Shown one piece after another: positions 22,746 to 30,096 of a stretch of DNA of 30,096 nt (position 1 is the stretch's first letter; the number at the start of each line of letters is the position of its first letter). The translations under genes and the position numbers were made by a program. Source of the stretch: Candidatus Methanophagaceae archaeon (GTDB taxonomy: Archaea > Halobacteriota > Syntropharchaeia > Alkanophagales > Methanospirareceae); the NCBI GenBank assembly GCA_013374505.1, contig QENJ01000221.1:1-30096 (forward strand), read 5' to 3'. Under the pieces are notes generated by a model, which was given only the letters and a program-made list of their open reading frames with translations, had not been told where the DNA came from and did not search any database.

Positions 22746-24302
22746 GTGTTGATAGTTGAACATTTGCCTGTGCTTTTAATTGTAATATCCATGCTCGCCG
22801 CTTTTACCATTTTAATTGTCGGCTGGTGGAACAAGAAAACTTCTTTCTTCATCTCCTTCGCAACCATTCTCGTTCAATTCGTCATGTCTATTTTTATCCT
22901 GCGTCACGTTATGACTGTAGGGACCATATATTACTGGTTCGGTGGCTGGGCTCCTCCTTGGGGCATAGAATATGTCATTGATGCGTTAAATGCTTATGTA
23001 TTGGTCATACTTTTGGCTTTGAGCTTAATATGTGTCACGTATTCAAAGAGGAGTATAGAACACGAACTACCTGATAAGATTGTTTCTTTTTATGCCCTTT
23101 TTCAACTTCTCGTCACAGGGCTCTGTGGTGTAACAGTAACCGGCGATATATTCAACATGTATGTTTTTGTCGAGATATTTTCGCTTGCGGCGTATGCGTT
23201 AATCGCATCGAGAGGTAAAATAGCGTTGAAGGCGAGTTTTACTTACCTCGTATTGGGTGCGCTCGGTGCTTGCTTCTTCTTGCTGGGGATAGGCTTTTTG
23301 TATTCGGTAACGGGTACGTTGAACATGCACGACCTGTCTATCTTATTGCCACCTTTATATGGTAATAGAGTAGTTCAGGCGGCTTTTGTATTCTTCACTG
23401 TTGGACTGTGCGTAAAAATGGCGCTATTTCCGGTTCATACGTGGCTACCAGATGCACATTCATTTGCACCTTCGGAGATAAGCGCAATGCTTTCCGGTAT
23501 TATCATCGAGGTATCCACATACGCATTCATAAGGGTCTGTTTTTCTGTTTATAGTTTAGAGTTCATCATAGAATACGTGCCTATATTCGATTTCCTTTGT
23601 TTGGTAGCTGGGTTGGGCATAATTATAGGTTCTGTTCTTGCGATAGCGCAGTATAACCTGAAACGGATGCTTGCTTATTCCTCAGTTTCGCAGATGGGCT
23701 ACATCATGCTTGCAGTTGGGCTTTCTGTTTCCACGCACCATGCACTTTGGGGTGGGCTTACTCCGGCATTGATGCACATACTCAACCACGCATTGATGAA
23801 GGGTTGTCTGTTCTTGGTTGCCGGTGCTTTTATCTATAAAGCGGAGTTATGGAATATCTCGGACTTACAAGGTTTGGCAAAGAAAATGCCATATACATGC
23901 GCTGCTTTTACGTTAGCGGCTATTTCTATGATTGGTGTGCCGCCGAGCGTGGGGTTCGTATCGAAGGTGTATATAATACTTGCATGTTTAGATGCAGGAG
24001 GTTGGAAAATCATATTCGTTGCGGTTCTGCTGCTCAGTACGCTGCTAAACCTCGTTTATTTCTGGCGTGTGATAGAAATGATGTATATGAAACGGGGAGA
24101 AGGAGAAGAGGGACATTCACACTCATCAAGTCCTGTAAAAGTAGATGAAATACCGCTTAGTATGCTCATCCCTGTATTAACGCTCGCTATTCTCTGTATT
24201 GTTGTCGGTATTATCTGGCTCATGGAGATACCGATAATTGGCTCATTCCCCATATTAGACCGTGTAAATGAGTTGTTTGGATTAGGGGTGTATGCACCAT
24301 GA
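22746..24302 (+). CDS. mnhD: Mrp/Mnh subunit D-like proton/sodium-translocating protein 1
   Basis: A 518-residue ND2/4/5-family subunit with about 14 helices. The channel residues expected in this family are present: the TM5 glutamate in YVFVEIFSLAAYALI (about 139-153), the TM7 lysine in CVKMALFPVHTWLPDAHSFA (about 221-240), and the later lysine in HALMKGCLFLVAG (about 347). RMLAYSSVSQMGYIM is also typical. The start is GTG 22746 behind AGGAGGG (22727-22733); a TTG codon immediately follows. It overlaps the next subunit by ATGA. It should form one ion channel of the Na+/H+ antiporter. Confidence 0.94.
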   Translation: MLIVEHLPVLLIVISMLAAFTILIVGWWNKKTSFFISFATILVQFVMSIFILRHVMTVGTIYYWFGGWAPPWGIEYVIDALNAYVLVILLALSLICVTYSKRSIEHELPDKIVSFYALFQLLVTGLCGVTVTGDIFNMYVFVEIFSLAAYALIASRGKIALKASFTYLVLGALGACFFLLGIGFLYSVTGTLNMHDLSILLPPLYGNRVVQAAFVFFTVGLCVKMALFPVHTWLPDAHSFAPSEISAMLSGIIIEVSTYAFIRVCFSVYSLEFIIEYVPIFDFLCLVAGLGIIIGSVLAIAQYNLKRMLAYSSVSQMGYIMLAVGLSVSTHHALWGGLTPALMHILNHALMKGCLFLVAGAFIYKAELWNISDLQGLAKKMPYTCAAFTLAAISMIGVPPSVGFVSKVYIILACLDAGGWKIIFVAVLLLSTLLNLVYFWRVIEMMYMKRGEGEEGHSHSSSPVKVDEIPLSMLIPVLTLAILCIVVGIIWLMEIPIIGSFPILDRVNELFGLGVYAP

Positions 24303-25789
24303 TAGTGGAATCAATAAGTCCGTTATTAGCGATTTTGTGCCCCGTAATTGGCTCTATTTTCGTTGCACTATTCGGCAAGTGGCCGAACATAAGAGAGTGC
24401 TGGACGATGCTCGCGGCTATACTGCAGTGTCTGATTGTCTTTTCTATGGTACCGACTATTCTAGGGGGAGATATTATCAAATACACGTTCTTTACTGCGT
24501 TCCCAAACGTTGATTTTGGGTTCAGTATAGATGCTTTTGGGCTTATCTTCGCGATTACTGCTTCTTTCTTGTGGATTCTTGTCTCGTCTTATTCCATTGG
24601 CTATATGCGTGGATTGAATGAACACGCGCAGACACGCTATTATTTCTTTTTCTGCTGGGCTATCTTCGGTGCTGTGGGCGTAGCATTTGCAGGGAACCTG
24701 CTCACGATGTTTGTATTCTATGAAATTTTAACGGTCTCAACGTATCCGTTAGTGGCGCATGACCAGACGCCAGAAGCGCTATTCGCAGGTCGTAAATATG
24801 TAGCGTATCTGCTTACCTCCGGCTGTTTCTTCCTCGCGGCTGTGATTTTGACCTACCATTTTGCGGGAACGACAGATTTTACGAATGGCGGAATACCAAA
24901 TCTCGCGGAGGCATCGCGGGGCGCATTGATGGCTTTATTTGCAATATCCCTGCTGGGATTCATGAAAGCGGCATGGATGCCTTTTCACTCGTGGCTTCCG
25001 ACAGCAATGGCAGCACCTACACCTGTGAGTGCGCTTCTTCATGCGGTTGCGGTGGTAAAGGCGGGTGTATTTGGAATCGTCCGGGTGGTGTGCTACATAT
25101 ACGGAATAGATTTGATGAGTGATCTTGGGTTGGGGGTAGTACTTGCTTCGATTGCTGCGTTCACGATGATAGTCGCTTCTCTTATGGCAATCGCACAAGA
25201 CAACTTAAAAAAGAGACTTGCATATTCCACGATTAGCCAGTTGTCTTACATCCTCTTTGGCGTGGCGTTGTTGAATCCAATGGGTGTAGAAGGCGCAATG
25301 CTCCATGTCCCTTTCCATGCGTTCATGAAGATAACGCTGTTCATGTGCGCCGGAGCGATAATAGTAGCCAGTGGTAAAACGAACATAAGCGAGATGAAGG
25401 GCTTAGGGAGAGTAATGCCGGTAACGATGGCTGCATTTGCAATAGGCGCGCTAGGTATGAGTGGCATACCTCCTGTGTGTGGCTTTATAAGTAAATGGTA
25501 TCTTGCTTTAGGTACGTTGGAGGCGCATTCCCTGATTCTGCTGGCAGTCCTTATGATCAGTTCTCTGCTGGATATCGTTTATTTCTTCCCGATAATATAT
25601 ACCGCTTTCTTCGATACCCCTGAAGGCGAGGAGTTTGGCAATTCCCGTATTAAAGAGGCATCTATATTCATGCTCGTGCCATTGACGTTAACGGCAATTT
25701 TCTCCATCATATTTTGCTTATTCCCGAATACATTCCATATAATGGATCTTGTAAAACTCGCAGTTGCAGGTTTAGGTGGAGGTGTGTGA
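24299..25789 (+). CDS. Mrp/Mnh subunit D-like proton/sodium-translocating protein 2
   Basis: The second ND2/4/5 subunit, 496 residues. The family residues are TM5 Glu in FVFYEILTVSTYPLVAHDQT, TM7 Lys in GFMKAAWMPFHSWLPTAMAA, KKRLAYSTISQLSYILFG, and the late Lys in HAFMKITLFMCAGA. The start overlaps the previous stop (ATGA), so synthesis is coupled one to one. Its sequence differs clearly from protein 1, indicating an old divergence rather than a recent duplication. It is the second of three antiporter channels in this operon. Confidence 0.93.
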   Translation: MIVESISPLLAILCPVIGSIFVALFGKWPNIRECWTMLAAILQCLIVFSMVPTILGGDIIKYTFFTAFPNVDFGFSIDAFGLIFAITASFLWILVSSYSIGYMRGLNEHAQTRYYFFFCWAIFGAVGVAFAGNLLTMFVFYEILTVSTYPLVAHDQTPEALFAGRKYVAYLLTSGCFFLAAVILTYHFAGTTDFTNGGIPNLAEASRGALMALFAISLLGFMKAAWMPFHSWLPTAMAAPTPVSALLHAVAVVKAGVFGIVRVVCYIYGIDLMSDLGLGVVLASIAAFTMIVASLMAIAQDNLKKRLAYSTISQLSYILFGVALLNPMGVEGAMLHVPFHAFMKITLFMCAGAIIVASGKTNISEMKGLGRVMPVTMAAFAIGALGMSGIPPVCGFISKWYLALGTLEAHSLILLAVLMISSLLDIVYFFPIIYTAFFDTPEGEEFGNSRIKEASIFMLVPLTLTAIFSIIFCLFPNTFHIMDLVKLAVAGLGGGV

Positions 25790-25796
25790 AGTAGCG

Positions 25797-26033
25797 ATGA
25801 AGATAACGATGAGGGTTTTGTTTTTGTTGCTTTATATATGTATTTTCGTCAGTGTTCTGGCAGGGATACTTGCTCAGTTGTATTTGCATATGCACCTATT
25901 CTTCTGGTGGGAGGAAATACCGGTCTTTAGTGCTGTGTACGGTTTTGTTGGTTGCGTGGTCATCATCGTTGCGTCAAAAGCACTTGGACATCGCTGGCTT
26001 CAGAAGGAGGAGGATTATTATGAGAAACGCTAA
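25797..26033 (+). CDS. Small two-helix membrane protein of the antiporter operon
   Basis: From ATG 25797 the product is 78 residues. It has a first helix (MRVLFLLLYICIFVSVLAGI), an aromatic-rich connector (HMHLFFWWEEIPVFSAVYGF), a second helix (VGCVVIIVASKALG) and a charged tail (HRWLQKEEDYYEKR). It is not one of the named Mrp subunits. Its place between antiporter proteins 2 and 3 and its conserved-looking FWWE...KxLGxxWLQKxEDYY pattern suggest a dedicated accessory subunit. The frame is open to a start 21 bases upstream, but that one lies inside the previous gene. Confidence 0.72.
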   Translation: MKITMRVLFLLLYICIFVSVLAGILAQLYLHMHLFFWWEEIPVFSAVYGFVGCVVIIVASKALGHRWLQKEEDYYEKR

Positions 26034-26065
26034 AAGAAATACGCCTTTACCGGGGGTGATAAGTA

Positions 26066-27934
26066 ATGATTGAGTGGATCCACCCTGGTTTTATATACAT
26101 ATTCGGCGCTTTTTTAGTACCATTTTTAAAGGGTAGAGAGAGACTGAAACAGGTATATGTGCTCTTACTGCCGACATTAGCATTTGTGACTCTTATCTTA
26201 ATGTCTAAAGGCGTGCTCCTATCAGAGGGCAAAACATGGATAGTTACTTTCATGGGATATGAGCTTATCCTTGGCAGAATAGATCTGCTGAGCATGGTTT
26301 TCGCATACGTGTTCGTAATAGCTTCTTTTTGCATGTTCCTGTATTCGATACATATAAAAGAGGATTGGCAGCACGTGGCTGCGTTAGTTTACATCGGAAG
26401 CACGCTTGGGGTGGTATTCGCAGGTGACCTCCTTACTTTGTTCTTCTTCTGGGAGATGATGGCATGTGCATCGCTGTTTATCGTTTGGTATGGCAAGACG
26501 AAATCGGCATCCAGTGCGGGATTTAGATATATCATGGTGCATTCTTTTGGCGGTGTATGTCTATTAGCCGGGGTCCTGATACACCTGCAAAATGGTGGTT
26601 CTCTTGCCTTCGACTCTTTTACCTGGGGCATAGGAAGTGAATATTTGGGGATATATCTAATTTTACTCGCGTTTCTTATAAATGTTGCGGTTCCACCCTT
26701 GGGTGCGTGGCTGGCAGATGCCTATCCGGAAGCAAGCGTTACCGGCGCGGTATTTTTAACTGCATTCACCACGAAGAGTGCGGTATACGTGCTGATACGG
26801 GGTTTCCCGGGTGTTGAGATGCTGATCTGGTTAGGCGCGATAATGGCACTGTATGGGGTTGTCTTTGCGGTGCTTGAGAATGATATAAGAAGACTTCTCG
26901 CATACCATATCATTTCCCAGGTGGGTTACATGGTGTGCGGTGTGGGGATGGGTGTTTTCGGCACTGCAGCAGGTGAAATGGCGATAAACGGCTCCACAGC
27001 TCATGCGTTCTCTCATATTCTTTACAAGGCGGTGCTGTTTATGGGTATGGGTGCGGTGATCGAGGTAACGGGACGGAGAAAGCTAACAGAATTGGGCGGT
27101 ATCTACAAATACATGCCCATTACTTTTTGGTTGTACATGATCGGCGCTTTCTCCATTTCAGGATTCCCGTTATTCAATGGATTCATAAGTAAGACTATGG
27201 TGGTCTATGCTTCCGGGATGTGGGGTTACTCAACTATATGGTTGATGCTTGAACTCGCTTCAGTAGGAACATTCCTTCATACGGGTTTGAAGCTTCCGTG
27301 GGGTGTGTGGTTTGCGCGGGACACGCCCGTCTGTGAGGCGAGAGAACCGCCCTTGAATATGCTCGCTGCAATGGGTCTCACCGGATTTTTGTGCGTCTTG
27401 CTCGGGGTGTATCCGAAAATACTTTATAACATCTTGCCTTATCCCGTTCATTATGAACCTTATGGCGCGGGTCATGTGATAGCAATGTGTCAACTCCTTG
27501 TATTCACGTTTGTGGCGTTCTGGATGTTGAGAGACAAGCTTCATGGTACACCCACGATTACGCTTGATACCGATTGGTTCTATCGGCTACCGGGAAAGTG
27601 GGTAATACGGTTCTGCAAGGGACCGCTGATGGCCTTTGCAAGCTTCATGGACCGGAATGTAATGAAACTGGCAGGTTTTTTCGTTTGGTTCAGCAAGAAT
27701 CCATTTGCTGCGTTGAAAATAAAAGGAGAAGAGACAAGGCTAAAGATGGAGAAACCGATTGCTGCTTCAGAAGAAGCTGTAAAACATGAGCGAGATTTGG
27801 AGGAAATAAGAAAGCGGCAACCTGAACGAGAACCCATGGTAAGATTAAACATAGGTACTGCAATGCTGCTGGTGCTTCTCTTAATCGCTGTATATTTGAT
27901 CGCTATGCTTATACATGGGTGGCTTGTAACCTAA
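26066..27934 (+). CDS. Mrp/Mnh subunit D-like protein 3 with a C-terminal extension
   Basis: The third ND2/4/5 subunit, 622 residues. TM5 Glu is present in LFFFWEMMACASLFIVWYGK. In the TM7 stretch LINVAVPPLGAWLADAYPEA (about 203-222) the usual lysine is replaced by Asn/Val and the HTWLP motif by GAWLAD. Lysines remain in FTTKSAVYVLIRG (about 236) and LYKAVLFMGMG (about 320). After the antiporter core there is a charged helix (EEAVKHERDLEEIRKRQPER, about 570-589) and a final membrane span (TAMLLVLLLIAVYLIAMLIH). It ends the operon; the next gene runs on the other strand, so no hydrogenase subunits follow. Confidence 0.92.
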   Translation: MIEWIHPGFIYIFGAFLVPFLKGRERLKQVYVLLLPTLAFVTLILMSKGVLLSEGKTWIVTFMGYELILGRIDLLSMVFAYVFVIASFCMFLYSIHIKEDWQHVAALVYIGSTLGVVFAGDLLTLFFFWEMMACASLFIVWYGKTKSASSAGFRYIMVHSFGGVCLLAGVLIHLQNGGSLAFDSFTWGIGSEYLGIYLILLAFLINVAVPPLGAWLADAYPEASVTGAVFLTAFTTKSAVYVLIRGFPGVEMLIWLGAIMALYGVVFAVLENDIRRLLAYHIISQVGYMVCGVGMGVFGTAAGEMAINGSTAHAFSHILYKAVLFMGMGAVIEVTGRRKLTELGGIYKYMPITFWLYMIGAFSISGFPLFNGFISKTMVVYASGMWGYSTIWLMLELASVGTFLHTGLKLPWGVWFARDTPVCEAREPPLNMLAAMGLTGFLCVLLGVYPKILYNILPYPVHYEPYGAGHVIAMCQLLVFTFVAFWMLRDKLHGTPTITLDTDWFYRLPGKWVIRFCKGPLMAFASFMDRNVMKLAGFFVWFSKNPFAALKIKGEETRLKMEKPIAASEEAVKHERDLEEIRKRQPEREPMVRLNIGTAMLLVLLLIAVYLIAMLIHGWLVT

Positions 27935-28091
27935 AAGCACAACCCCGTGATGATTTCGAGCTTTTAATTGCACAATGCAGAGTGAAAATCGGAAAAATGC
28001 GGTGCCTAAGAGTGATTTTGACTTTTGCACTTCAAAACGAAAAGTACTCATCTGCAACCAGATCTAAAAACGTGAAAAGGAACATATAATT
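27935..28091. other. Intergenic stretch, nothing recognised
   Basis: Between the end of the antiporter operon and the decayed copy of the CBS gene there is no credible frame or hairpin. It may contain further unrecognisable remnants of that copy. Confidence 0.4.
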
Positions 28092-28182
28092 AATCTATCT
28101 CACGGAACAAGCAATTTCCCTGCCGTATTGTGAGGAGCCATATTCTGTAACATTTCTGAACGGTTGTTATTTCAGAGGAGCC
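28092..28182 (-). pseudogene. Decayed fragment of a second copy of the CBS protein N-terminal domain
   Basis: Read on the minus strand the sequence gives GSSEITTVQKCYRIWLLT then RQGNCLFRE. The intact gene has GSFELTTPQKWCRIGLIF (41-58) and KQGNCLFRED (87-96). The bases between these two blocks have been lost. At DNA level GCAATTTCCCTG and flanking bases recur at 28111-28122 and 29364-29375. It lies directly downstream of the intact gene on the same strand, pointing to an old tandem duplication. Confidence 0.72.
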
Positions 28183-28191
28183 AAAATATCC

Positions 28192-29637
28192 TTAGAAATA
28201 GAATCCCCTTGCACACTCCGGCTTCCTTGCCAACAGATCGCGAGTACTAACAATGCCCACGAACACACCATTTTCCACCACGGGCAGTCTCTTTATGCGC
28301 TTCTTCGCTAAGAGCTTGCACACTTCGTCTATTGATACTTCTGGCTCGATAGTAATCACAGGGAATGCCATTATTTCTTTTGATTTCACCTCGCTTGCCT
28401 TCCGGTCCTTCAATAATACTTTCAATGCTAAGTCGTGCTCTGTAATAATTCCTACGGGTTCACCTTCTTTTGTTATCGCTACACTTCCTATCCCAAACTC
28501 GTCCATATCCTCCACTATTTTCGTGACTGTCGTGTCTTCATCTTCCGTGATGATTGGATGTGCCATTATATCTTTAACTTGCATCTTCACGTTTTCTCCT
28601 CTTTTATCTGTTTTAAATAAAAAATAGGAGGCTACCGAACTGACCCCTTGTTTACCTCTACTTGCTAAAGCACGCACTGCGGGATAAAATATATTTACAT
28701 ACTCTGACTTCTTTGTCAACATGTTTCTAACACTTACAATACCGATGAGTACATCGTTTTCAACCACCGGCAGCCTTTCCATGCCATTCTTTACTACGAG
28801 TTCACATGCTTCTTCAACAGACGTTTCGGGCGCGATAGTAATCAAGGGGGAAGACATTATTTCTTGTGCTTTTACTTCGCTTGCCTTCCTATCCTTTAAT
28901 AGAACTTTTAATGCCAAGTCGCGCTCTGTAATAATCCCTGCAGGTTTACCCTCTTTTGTTATAACTACACTCCCTATCCCCAGTTCTGCCATATCCTTCG
29001 CTATCTTAGTGACCAAAACCGCTTCATCTTCAGTGATGATTGGACGTGTCATTATCTCTCTAACTTGCATCAAATCCACTCGCTTATGCGGATATTCCGT
29101 GCCCTCCAGAGGCTTTACCCCTTCACACACATACAGCGCGAATTCCTGAAATATAGTCGTTCGCTTATGTCCTGTTTCAAAGAATTCCTCATCTGCCGCC
29201 AGGTCAAAATCAAGTTCATAATTTCCAGGACCCGGCGGTATGAACTCTAATATTGCCACGTTACCCTTGTGAGTTGCCGTGTATTTGCCCAAATATTGCT
29301 TACCTGTATAAGCTGTCGTGAAAAGCGAAATGAATTCCATAACTGATCTATCCTCGCGGAATAAGCAATTTCCCTGTTTATCGGTGATTGATAACCTGTA
29401 TTTGTTGAATTGAACGCCAAGAGATGGCTCATAATCGTACCACTTTACCGTTTCACTAAACCTGAAGATGAGCCCTATTCTGCACCATTTCTGTGGGGTT
29501 GTTAGCTCAAAAGAGCCGGAAATCTTTAGCCGTCCATTCTTTTTTTTGTTTTTACTACCTTCAAACCTCGCCACTTCCCTTCCCGAGGCTGTTTCCCTCT
29601 TAGGTTTGAAAAAGCCGTAAACAACCAAAAAGTCCAT
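28192..29637 (-). CDS. Four-CBS-domain protein with an unrecognised N-terminal beta domain
   Basis: The 481-residue soluble protein has three parts. Residues 1-188 form an unrecognised beta-rich domain (GSFELTTPQKWCRIGLIFRF; PPGPGNYELDFDLAADEEFF). CBS pair 1 spans about 190-310 and CBS pair 2 about 352-472. The pairs are near-duplicates: IMxxPIITEDE, GIGSV.ITKEG.P.GIITE and LALKVLLKDRKASEVK recur 162 residues apart. CBS pairs bind adenosyl ligands and sense energy or ionic state. The linker 311-351 overlies an internal TATA-like sequence and a ribosome-binding site, so a shorter product starting at GTG 28590 or ATG 28584 may also be made. The start is ATG at 29635-29637 with AGGGGAT upstream. 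Its location beyond the antiporter operon hints at a regulatory role, not proven. Confidence 0.88.
   Translation of the reverse strand: MDFLVVYGFFKPKRETASGREVARFEGSKNKKKNGRLKISGSFELTTPQKWCRIGLIFRFSETVKWYDYEPSLGVQFNKYRLSITDKQGNCLFREDRSVMEFISLFTTAYTGKQYLGKYTATHKGNVAILEFIPPGPGNYELDFDLAADEEFFETGHKRTTIFQEFALYVCEGVKPLEGTEYPHKRVDLMQVREIMTRPIITEDEAVLVTKIAKDMAELGIGSVVITKEGKPAGIITERDLALKVLLKDRKASEVKAQEIMSSPLITIAPETSVEEACELVVKNGMERLPVVENDVLIGIVSVRNMLTKKSEYVNIFYPAVRALASRGKQGVSSVASYFLFKTDKRGENVKMQVKDIMAHPIITEDEDTTVTKIVEDMDEFGIGSVAITKEGEPVGIITEHDLALKVLLKDRKASEVKSKEIMAFPVITIEPEVSIDEVCKLLAKKRIKRLPVVENGVFVGIVSTRDLLARKPECARGFYF
28582..28628 (-). promoter_or_regulatory. Internal promoter-like and ribosome-binding signals inside the CBS gene
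   Basis: On the minus strand TTTTTTATTTAAAAC (about 28611-28625) resembles a TATA box. GAGGAG (28601-28596) sits 5 bases before GTG 28590 and 11 before ATG 28584, which begins the second CBS pair (MQVKDIM). This is the exact signal set of an independent gene start. Confidence 0.5.
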
Positions 29638-29860
29638 AGTTTTCTTTATCCCCTGTATGTTGTTAGCTTTTAAATTGAATAGCTAAACAGATAAGTGTTT
29701 ATCCGCCCTAAGTTATATAACACTTTAATGTAGCCAAAAATCGAAACATTTATATGGCATAAGTATCAGGATTAACTAACGGAGATGCTATTACTATTGT
29801 GATAAAAGGAGAAGCCGAAGACAATGTCTCAAAAAGGGGAGAATAGAGGAGGGAAAAAGG
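29638..29860. promoter_or_regulatory. Divergent promoter region between the CBS gene and the last gene
   Basis: On the minus strand GTTATATAAC (29712-29721, itself a 10-bp palindrome) suits the CBS gene. On the plus strand ACATTTATATGG (about 29747-29758) suits the downstream gene and would give a leader of about 80 bases. That leader contains a 15-codon open frame (ATG 29824 to TAA 29869-29871) overlapping the start of the next gene. Confidence 0.45.
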
Positions 29861-30096
29861 ATGGTAAGTAAATTTGTAGGTGCACTGAAATGTTTTTTGA
29901 AACGTCCTGTCGACTCGATGAGGATTATGATGAGTATGGATACTCGTGATCCGCAAGCAGTAGAAGCGATAAAAGCGCATTGCCCTGAGATAGACGTGGA
30001 GAGTGTAGGTTTTTATGCCGGTATCTTCTTAGCGGTTGTTTTCCTTGTTTTTTGCATGCTGGCGTACGTGATGTCGCTGTTTTATGGTGCAGGTGG
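29861..30096 (+). CDS. Membrane protein of unknown function (partial, N-terminal 78 residues)
   Basis: The frame opens at ATG 29861 behind the ribosome-binding site GAGGAGGG (29846-29853) and runs off the window. The first 50 residues are soluble and amphipathic (MVSKFVGALKCFLKRPVDSM, then DPQAVEAIKAHCPEIDVESV). A membrane helix follows at about 52-72 (FYAGIFLAVVFLVFCMLAYV), then SLFYGAGG. The layout is not specific. A type II/IV secretion F-type (TadC/PilC-like) protein is one possibility, but too little is visible to assign it. Confidence 0.7.
   Translation, partial: MVSKFVGALKCFLKRPVDSMRIMMSMDTRDPQAVEAIKAHCPEIDVESVGFYAGIFLAVVFLVFCMLAYVMSLFYGAG

Noticed and set aside
1..30096. CRISPR array or cas genes
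   Set aside because: No regularly spaced direct repeats with unique spacers and no Cas motifs were seen on either strand.

Overview
The window reads as a chromosomal segment of an archaeon that carries the methyl-coenzyme M reductase (MCR) system. The case rests on archaea-only or archaea-typical genes: GatE, Taw3, an XPD-type Fe-S helicase, and two methanogenesis marker proteins (families 5 and 15) that travel with MCR activation. Many starts also have archaeal TATA boxes about 25 bases upstream of the inferred transcript start. A methanogen or an anaerobic methane oxidiser (ANME-1/Methanophagales-like) fits best. That placement is inference, because no mcr gene, 16S gene or tRNA lies in the window.

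Layout. 1-1240: the tail of a lysine-rich protein, a hicBA toxin-antitoxin pair and a decayed IS200/IS605 TnpA remnant. 1248-3634: an MJ0936/YfcE-type phosphodiesterase followed by gatE. 3786-6010: a secreted fibronectin-III surface protein and a small acidic protein of unknown function. 6034-9752: the XPD-like helicase, divergent from the mmp5-mmp15 pair. 9874-13850: an accessory island holding a frameshifted EVE-nuclease gene, a frameshifted TPR/SEC-C gene, a C_GCAxxG_C_C redox protein, and an integron-like module made of an attC-like site, one methyltransferase cassette and a decayed tyrosine integrase. 13909-16170: carbamate kinase and a cyclic-2,3-diphosphoglycerate-synthetase-like P-loop protein, somewhat richer in G+C than the neighbourhood. 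16240-19629: a dolichol-kinase-like membrane enzyme, a flippase-like membrane protein, a radical SAM/SPASM protein and Taw3. 19743-27934: a long one-strand Mrp/Mbh-like Na+/H+ antiporter operon with three ND2/4/5-type subunits and no hydrogenase genes. 28092-30096: a four-CBS protein, a decayed copy of part of it, and the start of a membrane protein.

How the genes work together. The Mrp-like operon should encode one membrane complex exchanging Na+ and H+, which fits an organism whose methane metabolism runs on a sodium gradient. mmp5 and mmp15 probably serve MCR maturation. gatE (its partner gatD lies elsewhere) makes Gln-tRNA(Gln), and Taw3 modifies tRNA(Phe).

The most unusual feature is the 890-bp integron-like cassette at 12534-13423. 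It is AT-rich, bounded by an 11-bp direct repeat with one mismatch, ends in an 88-bp attC-like inverted-repeat site, and is preceded by an archaeal-style TATA box just outside the cassette and by an integrase remnant. Other points of interest are a greatly enlarged MbhE-like subunit, a CBS gene that still carries an apparent internal promoter and ribosome-binding site, and two neighbouring genes interrupted at homopolymer runs.
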